From Atrichornis clamosus (lineage: Eukaryota > Chordata > Aves > Passeriformes > Menuridae), in assembly GCA_013400975.1 (NCBI GenBank), contig WBMZ01003460.1, positions 1 to 64,000 of the forward strand: a DNA stretch of 64,000 nucleotides, in the 5' to 3' direction. Positions 50,773-63,900 of this stretch are shown here, in pieces (position 1 is the first letter of the stretch; each line of letters opens with the position of its first letter). The notes beneath the pieces are model-generated. The model was not told the DNA's origin and did no database searches. It worked only from the letters and a program-made list of their open reading frames with translations. Made by a program: the position numbers and the translations under genes.

Positions 50773-53250
50773 TGAAGAATTATAAAATGCCAGCCCTCAT
50801 GTGCACCTTGGGATAGCTGGTTTATAGACACAAATCTGTTTCTTCTCCACAGAATCACATTGCTCCACTTTTCCTACATAGCAGCCCATTCACAAAATGA
50901 GCCAATTTTAGGAAAGATGCAATTTCTGGAATAAAAAGGAGATCACTGACTGTCATAAGTATCTTTTTCAATTAAAGACTCATGGATTAAATATGCATTT
51001 TGCTGTAGGATTTGGAATGGCATCATTTCACCATCCAGCCTCAGCAGGAGGGAGGGTAGTTGTATTTTAAATATCTCCCCTATCTGAAAGGAAACAAAGT
51101 TATCTTTCTATTTTGGTTCCTTTATTAGATTTTAAGTATGGGATAAATATTCAAAGGGATCTTTGGCTTTTATTTTTCTATGAAGTGGCTGTTAAGTCAT
51201 TAGTATGTGAATAATTAATTCAATTAAGCGTAATAAGAAAAAAGCTTTAAGTCACAGGAATCCTTTCCATTAAGAGCCCTATTATCCAAAATTATTACAT
51301 TGCAATGAAGTGAAAAAAATTCTGAGTTTTATAGCCTAACAGACAGACTGTGGCATTTAGTCTATATTAGTAAGAAAAACTCCATCAGCTACAGAACCGT
51401 GTAATAGTTGAAGTTGCTCCAAGGGTATTGCATATTCCAAAAACATAGGTCATCAAACATTTAATCTTAAATTAAAATTTAATAATTTGTATAATTTAGA
51501 ATGACAGCAATCTATCATTTTGCTTCTGTAATGTTTTTGATCAAATCATTTGAGCTGATAGTTGGTGATCCTGGGAAGGGAAATAAGTTTTCCCATCAGA
51601 AGGACATAGATACAATCTCAGAATGGTCTGATCAAGACTCAGCTAATGGGGTAGATGCTTTATGTGTGTATGCGCACACATGCTTAAATACGTTACATGT
51701 ATTTGATATATAAATATAGCATATTTGTATATATACATAAATTCTACTTGCACTTTCTTTTTTGCTAAAATTGGTAAAATCTGCGATGGATGTCAGACGT
51801 AGGGGCAGGGGCCTCACGTGTGTAGGAAAAATAAAAGTTATTACACTGCTTGTAGAGCTAATAATACCTCTTGTGGGTCACACATAATCACTTTCTAGTT
51901 GTTCTTGTGATTGCACAGATGGAGCTTTTCTTTTACCCTTTTAATGTAAGACATTGTAGACTACTGTTTATTAAATTAAAGAATCTGTTTTATTTGAAGG
52001 TGCAGGTACTTGGACTTGCTTTTCATTCTAGTTAAATCTCTAGTTTGGGTGATTTTTTTTTCCCCCAAAAAAATTTCCTTTATGTTTTAATGCACTTTGT
52101 GGAAAGATAATTTCTGATTTGTTCACTCACTGCTTTATCCTACTTTGTTATTGAACTTTACAGAATGGTAAAATGGTTTCTGAGAAATAATAATTGCCTA
52201 AACTTCTAAAGAGTAAGGAGGTTATATATATATATTTCTTTTTTTCATATTTCCTGAGTCTTATTTCTATTTTTTTATTTCTCTGAAAATTGAAATTTCT
52301 TATGGTCTTTAATATGCAAAATAATTGAGGAGACCTTTTCTTGGAACAGTATTCAGTCCTGCTTAGAAGGAGAGAAAATAGGGTAAGCTATAAGAAATTC
52401 TGGGCATTCCAGTTAAGTTATCCAGATTCAAGATGTGTGTAAGCCTCTGCAGAAGAGCACTTTACAGCTCTGCTTATCACTGATCTTTAGGCTGTAATGC
52501 AGCTACTTCTTGCTGCTCAGTGACTAGTTTTTTTCCTCCCCTAAATCACTTGTGTAAGAACATAATAATTTTTTTCTGCTGTTATTTTTTCTTTCTGAGT
52601 AGTCATTCCTAGAACATTCCCTGCTTCTGCTAGTCTAGAACCATCTCAGAAGAAGAGAAGAGAAGACGTTTGGAAAACCCTTTTTAAAATTTACATGGAT
52701 GTGCCATCTGTACGAGCAGATGGCAAGAATGTCTCAGGGCCAGGAGGAGACTGTGAGATCGAATCACAAGGAAAGAACTACGTGAGGCATGTTCCTCGTG
52801 TCAGAACAAAAGGGACCTCAGCAATCACCTCGCTGACGTGACCTGCAGAAATTGCTGTTTCAGTAGCAGAAGGTGTTTCAAGGAGGTGTAATCAATACAG
52901 TCAAGATCCCCAGGACTTGTATTCTGTGAACTTGATCTTTTCTGGCAGTTGTTCAGAAACAAGCAAATCTTCAGGTGCCTAAGTTATTCTCATGTATGAA
53001 CAGTAAATCCACATCCAGCATTTCACAAGGAGGGTTTGACAGAGTGCCTTATCCTCCTTGGCTTCTGAACTGAGAAGTCATTGTTTTCTTCATCTTCAAA
53101 TGATACTCTGTGTCATTTTTGAGAAGACTTAAAAAAATATTGCAATAAGTGCAGAATATCAAATATACATAGCATCCTTCAGCAGATTACAATTTCTTTT
53201 TTACGGTGGCTACTGCTGACAGTGAATCTAAGTTCACAATTGCTGTGAAA
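50773..53250 (+). other. GABRB2: GABRB2 intron 4, third part
   Basis: AT-rich intron with a short TA dinucleotide run at 52222-52236 and an 8-bp inverted repeat with E-box-like arms at 52703-52724. No exon seen. Confidence 0.7.
52222..52236. repeat. Short (TA)n microsatellite
   Basis: About seven TA units in an AT-rich context. Confidence 0.9.
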
Positions 53251-54240
53251 ATAGAATCATGGAATTGTTTAGGTGGGAAACCTTTAAGATCAAGTCTAGC
53301 TGATAACCCAGCACTGCCCAGTCCACAACTAATCTGTATCCCACATCTGCACAGCTTTGAAATCCTTCCAGGGATGATGACCCCACCTCTTTCCTGGGCA
53401 GCCTGTTACAATGCTTAGTAGCCCTTACAGTGAAAAAATTTTTCCTAATATCCAATCTGGACCTCTCCTGGTTCAACCTGAGGCTGTTCACTCTTGTCCT
53501 TTTCCTTGTTACTTGGCAGAAGAGAGTGACCCTCACCTGGCTACAGCCTCCAGTCAGGGAGCTGCAGGGAGTGGGATGGTCTCCCCTGGACTTCCTTTCC
53601 TCCAGGATGAGCCCCCACGTCTCCCTCAGCAGCTCCACACAAGACACGCGCTCCAGACCCTTTCCCCGTGTCCATTCTCTGGACTCACTCCAGCACCTCA
53701 ATGCCTTCCTTGCAGTGAGGTGCCCTGAACTGAGTGCAATGTTTGTACATAACCGTGTTCTGACATCCCGCAATTGGCCTCGGCCCATCGATGCAGCCTG
53801 TCCAGTTCCCTCTGCAGAGCCTTCCTGCCCGCCAGCAGATCAGCCCTCCTGCCCAACTTGGTGTCATCCTGAGCTTACTGAGTGCGCTCCATCCCCAGAT
53901 CATGGATAAAGGTGTTACACAGGACTGGCCCCAGTACTGAGGCCTGGGGACACCCCTGGGTGGGTGGTCTCTAACAGACCCCCACTGTGATTCCTGCCTT
54001 GCTGGCCTTCCCCCGATCCTTCCCCCTAAACCCTCAACCCTACAGTCAGCTTTGCAAGCCCTAGGCAACCCAAACCCTCCCTAACATCCCCACTGCCCCT
54101 CCTTCCTTGTCTGTCCCTTCTGAGGAGTTTATAGCCACCCACTGCAGTCCTGCAATCATCCCACTGTCATTTCACAATGGCAACTATATCATTGTTTTCC
54201 TGCTGCACAGTGGCTTCCTGCTCCTCCTGTGTGTTGCCCA
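53251..54240 (-). mobile_element. Internally deleted CR1 LINE (ORF2 remnants)
   Basis: This copy reads on the - strand with its 3' end at 53251 (ATAGAATCATGGAATTG on +). At its 5' side, about 54075-54240, it keeps the start of the ORF2 endonuclease region, which can be read as remnants of 'GN..EE.EA.VQQEN.D.VAI'. Around 53970 it jumps to the late reverse transcriptase motif (QGSVLGPVL-like, about 53920-53950), so most of the endonuclease and the reverse transcriptase palm are gone. A second break at about 53770 joins the NCMRF-type region to the ORF2 end. The FADD catalytic motif is destroyed by a frameshift near 53872-53880. Stop-free frames on both strands here (for example 53234-53788 and 53430-53909) are decayed CR1 sequence. 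It cannot move by itself. Confidence 0.9.
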
Positions 54241-57200
54241 AAATATACTTACAGCTTATAGGTATGTTTTCATTAACTGACAGGGATCTGTCTCAGGACT
54301 ACTTTTTAAAACTCTGACATTTTAGAATATTTGCTCCAAAAATTTATCTTGAAAAGTGAAAGGCATATGAAAGCATATGACCTTTTTATGTGAAAAAATC
54401 TCCTTTTCCCAAAGCCCTTTGCAGGATCGTAAAGCCATGGAGGATTATAAAGCTAACATTTGTTTCCACTTAGAAAATGTAGTGATAGACCTTAACAATC
54501 ACTGCAAGACTAGGATATTTTTACTGTAGAAGGTGTTGCATGACAGCTTTTTTCCTCTTTAAAGTGATAATGGAAAATTTATTCAGTATATATTGAAAAA
54601 TATTTTGGTGCATTCTCTTCAGTGTCAGAATGGAGAAAAACAAGGGGTATGCAGCTCTTGGGGGAAACACTTTCAGATCTGAGTTTCATCTGCATTGATT
54701 GATACCGGTCCAGTAGGGCTAGGACCAAGTGGTCCAGCATTATTTGGCAGGCTTCTCTCTTAGGGACCATAACTTTTCCAACCCTCTTCAGTGTGTTATT
54801 TTTTTCAATCTCAAACCTGTCCCCATTTGGAGATATCTGGGTAAACATCAGAAACATTGGAGCTAAAAGGAAAAAGTTCTTTATAGCAATGTTGATATCT
54901 GTCCCCTCTTTTTGTCATTTGCTATTGTGACTTTCTTTGTTGTGCAAGTTTTTATGGCAGTTGTAGACTGGTAAAAATGCTAGCAAAAATTACCTATCAA
55001 GAATAGATCTTTCTGTAGTTTGGGCAGTTTTTTAACTTAAAAACAAGATGTGCACTTTAGAATAATAGTTACGTACCTTAACAAGGCAATATAAGTGATA
55101 CTGTAAAATGTGGAATACTTCAGCTTATGTGGGAAAGCAAGAAAACATTAACTTACTGTGGTCATAAAGCTTGTCACAATCTACCTCAGATTTTGTTACC
55201 AAACTATTACAGATTTCAGGCAATGAAAACTACTTGGAAAGAATTTAGAAATCCCTTGAACTTGGACGACTACAGGATGTTTGTATGTGGTCAGCTGAGG
55301 AGGTAAATTATTGTTAGACCTTGCTGATAAGCTCTGTCTTTTCAGGGAGATATCATCATCTGTGTTTTCACCTTATCATTCCCTCTCCAGAAGATGGCCC
55401 GTATCTTCTGCATTCTGTTCTCTTTGTTAAAAGCAGAGATGACCATCAGTGCACAGGATGGAAAACAAGACAGAGGCGAGGAGGCAAATACTGAATATTC
55501 ATCCTTCTCTCCCATTTTTCATAGCACACAACAGGAGCTTGTTTCATAGTTCCATCCCAGACTGCATTTTATTCTTGGCAAACAACTGAGAGTAAAGCAG
55601 TGTGGATCTTTAAACATCAGTCTGGGGGCTGCTTCTACAAGGGGGTCTCCAAAGCACATACAATTGGAATATATAAATATTACGTTATGGTTATCCCGAA
55701 ATGCCTTTGAATGTTGTTTCAGAGTGTTAGTGTTGCTGGAGAAATGGCACGTACGACAGAGAGGAGATGACTTTTGCTGCTGTTGGATTTTTAAAGAGGT
55801 GGTAGAGTAGCCATAAGAAAGATATGCCATTAGTCATTTCCATGTTACTTTGCTATGCCTTCCAGAAATACATTCAAGAGCTGCAATATTTATCTGAAAA
55901 AGAATTTTCTAAGGACACTGCTGTGTGTTAAAGGAACATCCACCCCTTCTCCCAACAAAACAGAATGGTTTATTTCCTTTTGAAGGAAGAGATACTGAAG
56001 ATATAGTCAAGATTAACTACTTTTTAATACCCTTCTATCTTCATCTCCTGATGCAAGGTGTTTTTATGTTATAGAGAAGTCAAAGTATAATTTCAAGTAA
56101 ATTTTTCACACATTATTAAAACAGAAGGATATGGATAAAATGTTGAATTCTGGTGTTCAGGAAGGTGTTTTTAATTTGCAGTTATATATTATATTTAATA
56201 ATACAAGTAAAAAAAATGTAGCCTGGCTTTGAAGGGTCCTGAAGTAACTTCCAGATGCATATAATACAGGATTCAGTCATGATGCTTTAAAAATATTTAG
56301 TTAGTTTAAAAAACCCCAAAGAACTGAAAAATCTCAGGAGGCAAGTTACAATTTCAGAAGAGAAGAAAAGCCAGTTTGAGAGTATAAAGATCTCTGTACA
56401 CAAGGATTAGGAGGAAACCTTTCACCTGAGGAGGTGGTTCTGATGGTTACCCACTGATGCTGCAGGTGTGGTCCCACTCATGTAAATCAACAGCAGCTGC
56501 AGTCTGGTATTTAAGTCAGGCCTCCTATAATTATTTCTTTTCTGCTTCTCCTTTGATTTAACTGGATGGACCCAAAGATTATATCATTGCACTCTTTCTT
56601 TTGTTATAATTGAACACTTAACACTATTTCCAAAACCATCTAAAAAGGTTATGTGTAGAGTTATCTCAGAATCTGATACCGTGGTGTTATGGTAAGTGTT
56701 TTGGTGGTTTCTTGGGTTTTGGATTCGTTTTGTTTGTTTTGTTTTATTTTGGTTTTTTTTCCTGTGCTGATATTTTGTTTCCATGAGTACTGGAGGTATT
56801 TTTCATGTATTGAAGGAGATAGACTCCCATGCCAGCTGTCTTACCTGGTCACATCTTCTCTGCTTCACCTCATTTAATTTTCGCTAAGGCTCACCTTTCC
56901 ATTTTAGTTCAATATGGCATTAATTTCAGTACAATCTATATCCGTGATTTACAGGATTGCTTGGAAAATTGGCTGCATCCTGGTTATAGAAGCAGTGGAA
57001 AGGCTGAACAAGTGCACTGAGGTTGTTAGCAGTGGGAACAGTACCCCACAGAATGGAAGACAAGTGAAAGGGCATGGAGAGTAGTATTTGTTTAATGTCA
57101 AGAATGAAAGTTAATATTAAATGTTGCCTCTGCTGTTCATTATAGGTATCACAGAACCTTTTTAGTAATTTGTTCAGAGGAAGGTGTTGATATTAGATCA

Positions 57201-57656
57201 GTGTAGGCAATTAGAAAATACATGACTATTAGATGCCAAGCTTGAAATATATAACTTCAGCTAGGCAAAGATAATTATCTCTTAACCATATGAAAGAAAA
57301 AAGGTATTAATAAAGCAGGTTTTTTCCTAGATAACTTTTTAAAATTAAGTTCCATTTGTCAATGCAATATGTAGCAACAACAGATTCTAGTTTTGCTTTG
57401 TGAAGAATTGGATCTGTAGATTGTGTTTTGTCTTATGCCAGATGTGTTTTTGATGGCCAAGCTGATAAACCTGGAGAGGTTGCTGTGCCTGAGCAAATGT
57501 CTCTGAATATCACTGCTATGATTCTGAATCTCCCACCCCTGCGAAATAGGGGGGGAATGTGGCAAATTTAATATTGTGCCCCTGGCACAACCCCCAGAGT
57601 ATTTATAGAAATAAGGGATCCTTATACTTTGAGACTTTTAAAATTCTATTTTATTG
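54241..57656 (+). other. GABRB2: GABRB2 intron 4, fourth part
   Basis: AT-rich unique intronic sequence with T/G-rich low complexity at 56697-56760. No exon or recognisable element seen. Confidence 0.7.
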
Positions 57657-57773
57657 AGAGAAATTAGCAGGATATTAGAGTTCATTTGCACTCATTAGTT
57701 TTGACAGGGATGAACAAATGACAAGTTTTATTTCTTGCAGTTATTTATTGTTCAGCACCTCTTATCAGCCCTG
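57657..57773. repeat. 117-bp direct repeat, copy 1 (before the N)
   Basis: This block is identical over all 117 bases to 57775-57891. The two copies are separated only by one ambiguous base. Confidence 0.98.
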
Positions 57774-57774
57774 N
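57774..57774. other. Single N: assembly gap or contig join
   Basis: This is the only ambiguous base noticed in the window. It sits exactly at the junction of two identical 117-base blocks, which is what an unmerged overlap between two contig ends looks like. Confidence 0.9.
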
Positions 57775-57891
57775 AGAGAAATTAGCAGGATATTAGAGTT
57801 CATTTGCACTCATTAGTTTTGACAGGGATGAACAAATGACAAGTTTTATTTCTTGCAGTTATTTATTGTTCAGCACCTCTTATCAGCCCTG
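57775..57891. repeat. 117-bp direct repeat, copy 2 (after the N)
   Basis: Identical to 57657-57773. Most likely a false duplication: the true genome would then have one copy, and coordinates after it would shift by 118 bases. Confidence 0.95.
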
Positions 57892-57916
57892 GAAAATAGG
57901 ATGTTCGAAGTGCTTT

Positions 57917-57943
57917 CTGAAAGACACTGACAGTGTCTTTCAG
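57917..57943. repeat. Perfect 13-bp inverted repeat with 1-base centre
   Basis: CTGAAAGACACTG (57917-57929) and CAGTGTCTTTCAG (57931-57943) are exact reverse complements around a single A. It lies 26 bases after the end of the duplicated block. Confidence 0.95.
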
Positions 57944-60900
57944 GCCTAGTGTGACAATCTATTGTCTTCCATTCTGAAAGTGTGATATCAGTTAAGAGAA
58001 CAGGGTGGCAGCTCTGCATCAGGGGATTTATCTACTGAAAAAGTTTTAGTGAAGATGTTTTGTGCCCAGGAACATGGGAGAGTTTCCATTTAGGTAAACA
58101 AGCACCTCTCAGTGTTGGCACAAAGGGTCAGTGTTAGCAAAAACCTTCCCCTTCCCTATTTGAGCAAAACTTTTGTGTTATTGCCAATATTGAGTAGTAA
58201 TGAAAATACCTCCCCCTCCCCACCCCCCAGCTTTTAATTGATCAAATATATTCTTAGCACTTACCAAGTTTTTCTCCTTCCTTATGATTGCTTTGAAAAT
58301 GCAATTCCCTTCTGGCTTTGCTTAGTTTTACCATTCTGCCTCATCACTGTGCTCATCCAGGCTTTCCTCTTCAGCAATTTTCTAATGTAAAGTCTGTACA
58401 GTCTCTGAAACTTTTGGAAAGCCAGTGTGTTTTTGTGGTCAGTTGTTCGTTGCATTACAGACCTTTATTATCCTGAGTCATTGTTTTTCTCTAAAAATTG
58501 GCATGTGTTCTGCTTTTTTCTCCTTATTGTAGGAGTGGGGGGAAGGAGGAGGGTTGCCTTAGATTAATAGCACTGGATTGTCAGTTTATTTGATGTCATG
58601 CTTCTGCTTACCAACTACTCCTTCAAAACGCATCATTTTCATCCAGATCCAGTGGGACCAATTTTAGAGTATTGTTTTGGAGCCATTGTGACAGCTTCAG
58701 TAAATGGTGAATTTTAATTTGTTTGTCTAATGAAGATGAGGATCTTGGCTAATGACTACATAGTCATAAGTGATGATGCTTTTCCTCCTACTCCCTCGTT
58801 GCTTAGAGCATAAATTAATTGTGCAGATGGTAGTGGCTTAGCTATGTGATAGTTCCCTTTCCATCTCCTCCTCTTGTGACATTTACACCGTGCAAAGAGG
58901 GTGTATTGCCATCTCGTTATTTATGAGGGTTTGTGATTCACCACCTGCCTTTTAAATCCAATACTATGATCACATCTTGTTGCTAAGAGGCAGAATTTGG
59001 TGGTGCACTTTCTTTTAAGCACACCTGTGGCAAGCTTTGCCTGAAACCTTCAAGCAAATCACAGCCAGGAGCACTGGATTTTCATCCTCGTTCCCACTGA
59101 CAACATGTGAATCTTGCACTACTGGGTTTGTGTGGGTACTAGAAGTCATTCCGTATGTGTTCAAAAGATTCACAACCTTTTCAGTCTGTAAGCTAGCCAA
59201 AACTTAAACCAGGATTTACAGGTGTTGAAGTCTCACTGCAAACTTTTTTTTTTAATTTGCTAGAATTCGAGTGCAATTTGTATGTGAGAAGTGGAAAGTA
59301 AATACTTTTACTGCTTTCTTTATTCTTTTGCTTTTCTTTCCTACTCATACATTTATTCCTTCTTATGGTTTGCAAGAAATAACAGGAGTAATTTAGGCAC
59401 AACTAATTAAGACAGTTCCTTAAAATTTTGTTTCTTCTGTTATTTTATCTGTCTGTCATGGCCATTCTACTCCCCAGGTTTTCTATTTTTACTTCTTTCA
59501 CAGAATAGGCTGACATTTCTGTGTTCAAACATTTTCTGGGTTTGTTCTTCAGAGAAATCACAGATTTTATGTACTTTACTCATAATTTAAAGGCTTGTTT
59601 ACTTTTAAGTATCACTGCACATACAGATAAAGGATACTTTTTAAAAGCTACTTTGCAAATTGAGAGGACCCTTCTTTTCTTGTCAATGTGGGTTCTACCT
59701 CTGGTGTCTCCTTAATCTTGTTTCTGGCCATAGAGGGATGAATACCTCTCTACGTGACGCTGCTTGCAAGGGGAGGGAGTTGGTGAGCCTTTGGGTAGCA
59801 GAGGAGTGATGCTGAGAGAGAGAGGAACTTTGAGGGCTGTGGCTGGCACGTGTCAAGGTTCCTGAGATGTAAACAGTCAGAAATGTGAATGGAGAAGTGG
59901 CCTAAAGAGAAGTAGGAAGGACTTGAAGGGAACTTGGTTTTCCACCATAGTCGTGCAGACTTGACCCAGAGCATGGGAACTGTTACCTAACACAGAAAAT
60001 GCAAAGGTTTTGCATGATATGTAGTTTGCCCTCTGAGGTGCTGGTGTACTGAATTTAGGAGTGTCTTTGCTGTTCCAAGAGGGAAGTTTTCAATACCTTT
60101 TTAAGGCATTGCAGTCATGTTTAAATCAGTTGATAGAAGGAGACTGAGTAAATGGAAAGCTGAGACAGATGCACTGCACCACAAACATACTTACGTGCTT
60201 TAAGCATCAAAAACTTGAGGTTGTTACTGTTGAAAATCCTGAAAAGTGGAGCGATTTTGAGCAAGCTGGTTATCACCTCAGTGTCTGTGTCTCTATGAAA
60301 TGTGGATTGCTATATAAGCAGACTCCTGTCTAAATTCCAAAGAATGTCTTCTGTAGTGCAGTACTGATGTTCATGTGATGAATCTTCTCTTTTGTCAGCT
60401 TGGAGGCACATGAGGGGAAAAACATTTAAATAAGAGTTCTTAAACTGCTGACATTGCTAAATTTCTGGCCTATGGTTAGAAATGGGATTTACCACCTATG
60501 AGAGAGATTTTGCAGAGTCACTAGCTCTAGCATTAGGTTAAATGAACATATGTAACGCATGACAGTAGTGATGAATTCTGGTCAGTACTTGAAATATCTG
60601 AAAGTAAATTTGTATCCAAAATACTGAAATGTTGTGACAATTAAAAACCCCAAATAAACCAAACAAAAACCTAGCAGACGGATATTTCTCCTAACGCAGC
60701 ATTTAACCAGGGCATGTACTGAGAAATGAGAAGAATGCTGGACTGGCTTATACAGAATTATCTTACCCATTCAAGACACGGCAGAGATAATTTTCATGTG
60801 TCATTCCATATTTCTCTCCAGGGAAACCTGCTTGGCTATAAAAGTGTGGCTGTTCTGTTACACACTGTCCTCTCCTTCTGACCTCATATTTCAGGCAGTG

Positions 60901-63900
60901 CTGACTCGAAGTCCCCCAACCTTGCTAAGATTCTGCTGTTGAGTAGTTTTTTTTAAAAAGCTCTTCCAGCATATTTCCCACTTTGCCTCGTGGAGGGAGG
61001 GGTGGTTTTGTTATTGTGCTGCTGTTATCCTTGCACATTAAAAATATTAAAAGGTCTTCTTGCCAGGTGGTCAATGGCAGCTCTCCTGACCTTTTGCCGC
61101 GGTAAGTGAGAGCAGTGTTGAAATGTGCCCACGGTTCTGTGACTCCCTCTGTGGCTGGATGGCCACTGCTCACATGCCTGGGCTCAGGCAGGGGTGAGGA
61201 TGTGCAGGAGAGCGCACGGCAGCCACCAAACTCGCTGCTGCGCCTGGGGGGTGGCTCTGTGCTGAACCTGCTGCGCCAGTGCTGCCTTTGCCTTGCTGGT
61301 TTATGCCAGTGTTTGCAGTCACCTCAGAGCACCTGTGCATTTAATCAAGTAAATGCTTCCCAAGGCTCTGAATTTGATTTACTGAGTTGCAGCATGTGTT
61401 GTCCTATTGTTTATGCATAAAAGACTTTTAAGTAAAGCATAGTAAGGAGTAATTTTAGAGATTGGTTGGGGGAAAAAAAAAAAAGGGAACAAAGAGAGGC
61501 ACTTTGTACAGCCAAATGATCACTTCAAAATTTCCCTGAATTGAAGGAATGGGTCCAGGTCAGGTCTGACATATCTGAGATAAACATTTAATTTCTCATC
61601 AGGTGTCTGTCTGTTGTGATGGGTAAGGCTGACATTTTCCAACTGACTCTTCATTTCTCTAATATGTGGACTAATCTTGTTTCTTGGAGAAAAGAAGGTT
61701 CACGCGTAGAAAAGGTAACATGCAAAGCAGTGGGGGACATGTTTTCTATGTTAAAATATGAAGGCTCACAATACAAAGAAGTCCTTCATATATAGCCTAC
61801 ATATTGATTCAACTTTCACTGCAGAGTGAAGCATTAAAATGCAGTTCTGGCTGCACAAAATGTTAGAAGTGATCCCCACTGTCTGCATAAGTCTATGGAA
61901 TGCAGAGACCTGATTAAACTGATTAGAATCCGTTGAATCCAGACTCTCTTTGAGACTCAGGTCATACACTCTCTGCTAATGGGATTGTGTGCAGTGTCAT
62001 CCCAGGCTCTTTGCCAGGGCAGAGTCACGTACCTTCCAAATCTAATGGCTTTATTGATCATAAATGCAAATAACTTTGAGTACAGAAACTGATGGATCTA
62101 GCATTAGAATGGAAGAGAAGGGACCTTGGTAAGATTACTGAAGCTCTTCTTAAGGGAATACAGATTTAATTTATTAAAAAACATATTTAATAGGAAAATA
62201 CGTTAATTAAGAGGAACCTCCTTTTTTTTTGTTTGGTTTTTGCAGTGCAAGGATTAGTGTTCTGGCCACAGAGATCTACTTACTGAGAATTTTCAAAGGT
62301 TTTATTTCATAAATAGGAAAGGACCAACTAAATATTCCCTATCCAGTTTTTCTACTTAGATTTCCAACATTTAGTGTGTTATTTAGGTCATCAAGCTTTC
62401 AATTCTTCTTGCCAGTATGATGCAGCTGATATGTCAGAAGTCCTTGGGCTGGTTTTCTAGTTTCTCTTTGGAACAAAGTTATGAGTGTTCTGAAATGAAG
62501 ATGAAGAAGAGAAAGGTCGTGACTGAATATCCCAACTTTGGCACAGGGGGAGATGTAGCCCTTGGGAAATGGATTTCAGAAGGATAACTGGAGTTAACTT
62601 AGATGCCTGTTAATTTTAATCATTAGGTTTGACTCATTGTTGATTCTCTCACACATTCAATAAACTCTTAGCTAAAGCTGAGTTGAATTGATGTAGGTAC
62701 TGACTTGGAAATATTCAAGGAGAACATAGCTCCCCATTTTCAAAATAATATTCCTGCTGCTTTAATAATATATTAAAGCAATAAGTGCATTTGGTGTCCA
62801 AAATGGATCAGGTGTGAAATGGGCAATATAAGCCTAAAAAATAGATGAGAAGAGCATTGAAGCCACACATGACATCTGGAATGTGATCGGAGGTGATTCT
62901 AAGTCATTTGTTGTTTCATTGTCGAAGTAGGAAAGAATTCTACTGAGTTAGGTATATAAGGAGACCTTTCTGTCAGGGGAGAAAAAAGAGAGGATGTAGG
63001 ATCAGAAAGAGCTGCAAAATGGGTTTTCTCCACAGATCTTCACTTGCAGATTAGCCTGAGCAGGAAAAATAACAATGTTTAAGAATAAAATGTGCAGAAT
63101 GAGCTTGTTCATGTTTTGCCCAAGTCAGATCTATCCTAAAGCATTTATATGAATAAGAAGGATATTTTCTCCCCAACTCCCCATTACAGCATTTTATATA
63201 TAAAATCATCTGTAGGTGTCTTTTTTGTCTTTTTTTTTTTTTTCTCTCTCTTCAGGAGCCTTACCTAAAGTCATTTGATGTTAATAGAAATTTGTCATTT
63301 GAAACCTATTTGCTGTGAATTAAGCCTAAAAATATCTCCTAAATCTTTATTCATTTCCTCAATTAAATACTGTTCACATGGGAATAGTTGTTCAGATGGG
63401 GTTTGTAAGTACAATGCAAACAGGTGATTTGTTCAAGGCAGCTTAAACAGCCTCAGATCTGGCTGATAATTGGGCAGGAGAAGCCCCACTGTCACTGTAG
63501 ACACACAGGGCTCAAGTGGAGGGTGAAGATCTGTAGCTTTATATCCTCAGGGGTTAATTCTTAGTGTGCACATGCAGGATGATTTACACACATGTCTTTT
63601 TCTTCTGTGCTTTATAGACAGTACTTTAATACAAACCATGGAATAAATTACAGCCACTTTTAAGAATTCTGGTAGTCATTTTAAGTGAGTGATTTCTCTT
63701 CTATAAATTAAAAATATTGTTCTGGAATAGCCACTATCTGTATTTCTGTTGTCCATCCTTGTCAGATGTGGCATCTTATTTACTCAGTACAGGATTTGGT
63801 GTCCTGCTTGTTGTACATGCACATCTGCTTGGGTAACTTGTAAGATTAAATATGAGTACTGAGCCTTTATTTGATAAATAATATATATTGCAAAAAATAT

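Noticed and set aside
53234..53909. Stop-free frames of 105 to 184 codons on both strands
   Set aside because: They lie inside the decayed CR1 copy at 53251-54240 and reflect its GC-rich sequence.
58209..58228. Possible G-quadruplex on the - strand (C-rich on +)
   Set aside because: Only three runs of four or more C are present with a fourth run of two, so a stable three-layer quadruplex is not well supported.
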